This document shows positions 11,151 through 11,183 of a stretch of DNA of 11,183 nt, in pieces. The translations under genes were made by a program, and so were the position numbers. Numbering within the stretch: the stretch's first letter is position 1; the number at the start of each line of letters is the position of its first letter. The notes under the pieces are model-generated. The model saw only the letters and a program-made list of their open reading frames with translations. It did no database searches and had not been told where the DNA came from. Location of the stretch: the NCBI GenBank assembly GCA_035761165.1, contig DASTRO010000008.1:1-11183 (forward strand). Reading direction: 5' to 3'. Origin of the DNA: CALCHX01 sp035761165 (GTDB lineage Bacteria; Gemmatimonadota; Gemmatimonadetes; Gemmatimonadales; Gemmatimonadaceae).

Positions 11151-11183
11151 GAGCACCCTCGGACTGGCCAGTATTGGCTGGTC

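Overview
This is a very GC-rich bacterial chromosomal window holding mostly housekeeping genes. The minus strand carries the widespread bacterial cluster rpmH-rnpA-yidD-yidC-(MBL-fold hydrolase)-mnmE. The plus strand carries the 3' end of an unidentified gene, upp, a HEXXH metalloprotease-like gene and a subtilisin-family (S8) lipoprotein protease. DUF4177-like and DUF2225 genes lie on the minus strand. The lipobox-bearing protease, the full six-domain-style YidC with a periplasmic region and the codon bias suggest a Gram-negative, high-GC phylum such as Gemmatimonadota. That assignment is a guess from overall character, not from a marker gene.

Layout. 1-138: 3' end of a plus-strand gene. 139-262: heptamer hairpin between convergent genes. 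263-439: DUF4177-like small gene (-). 711-1412: upp (+), ending in a second hairpin shared with DUF2225 (1527-2177, -). 2349-3287: HEXXH metalloprotease-like gene (+). 3288-3703: gene-free stretch with a hairpin, a compound repeat and a possible promoter. 3704-5428: S8 protease (+), ending in a third hairpin facing mnmE. 5520-7112: mnmE (-), carrying an in-frame repeat insertion. 7332-8111: MBL-fold hydrolase. 8115-8226: fourth hairpin. 8232-10049: yidC. 10184-10486: yidD. 10483-10815 or longer: rnpA. 10871-11038: rpmH, with a good promoter upstream.

The rpmH-yidC segment supplies ribosomal protein L34, the RNase P protein and the membrane-insertion pair YidD/YidC. MnmE makes the cmnm5/nm5 modification at the tRNA wobble U. 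These genes probably share the promoter upstream of rpmH, with the later ones partly uncoupled by repeat hairpins.

The most striking content is repetitive DNA that is not part of any gene family I know. Two connected families are visible. (1) Hairpins whose arms are tandem 7-bp units (GGGACCA, GGAAACA or GAGCGTC types) around a similar loop core (CCCGAGGGCGTTCC-like). They sit at gene 3' ends, mainly between convergent genes, and look like bidirectional terminators. (2) A compound element built from a GGATCCGCG block, a [A/T]CGAGCG-type heptamer array, a G4-6C7-9 block and a tail. There are three copies upstream of genes (protease, mnmE, yidC) and one copy inserted in frame inside the GTPase domain of MnmE. 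In all four copies the reading frame that continues into the downstream or host protein reads a GPPPNHTIAP-like peptide. This resembles in concept the protein-inserting palindromic elements of Rickettsia, but the sequence is different and I do not recognise it.
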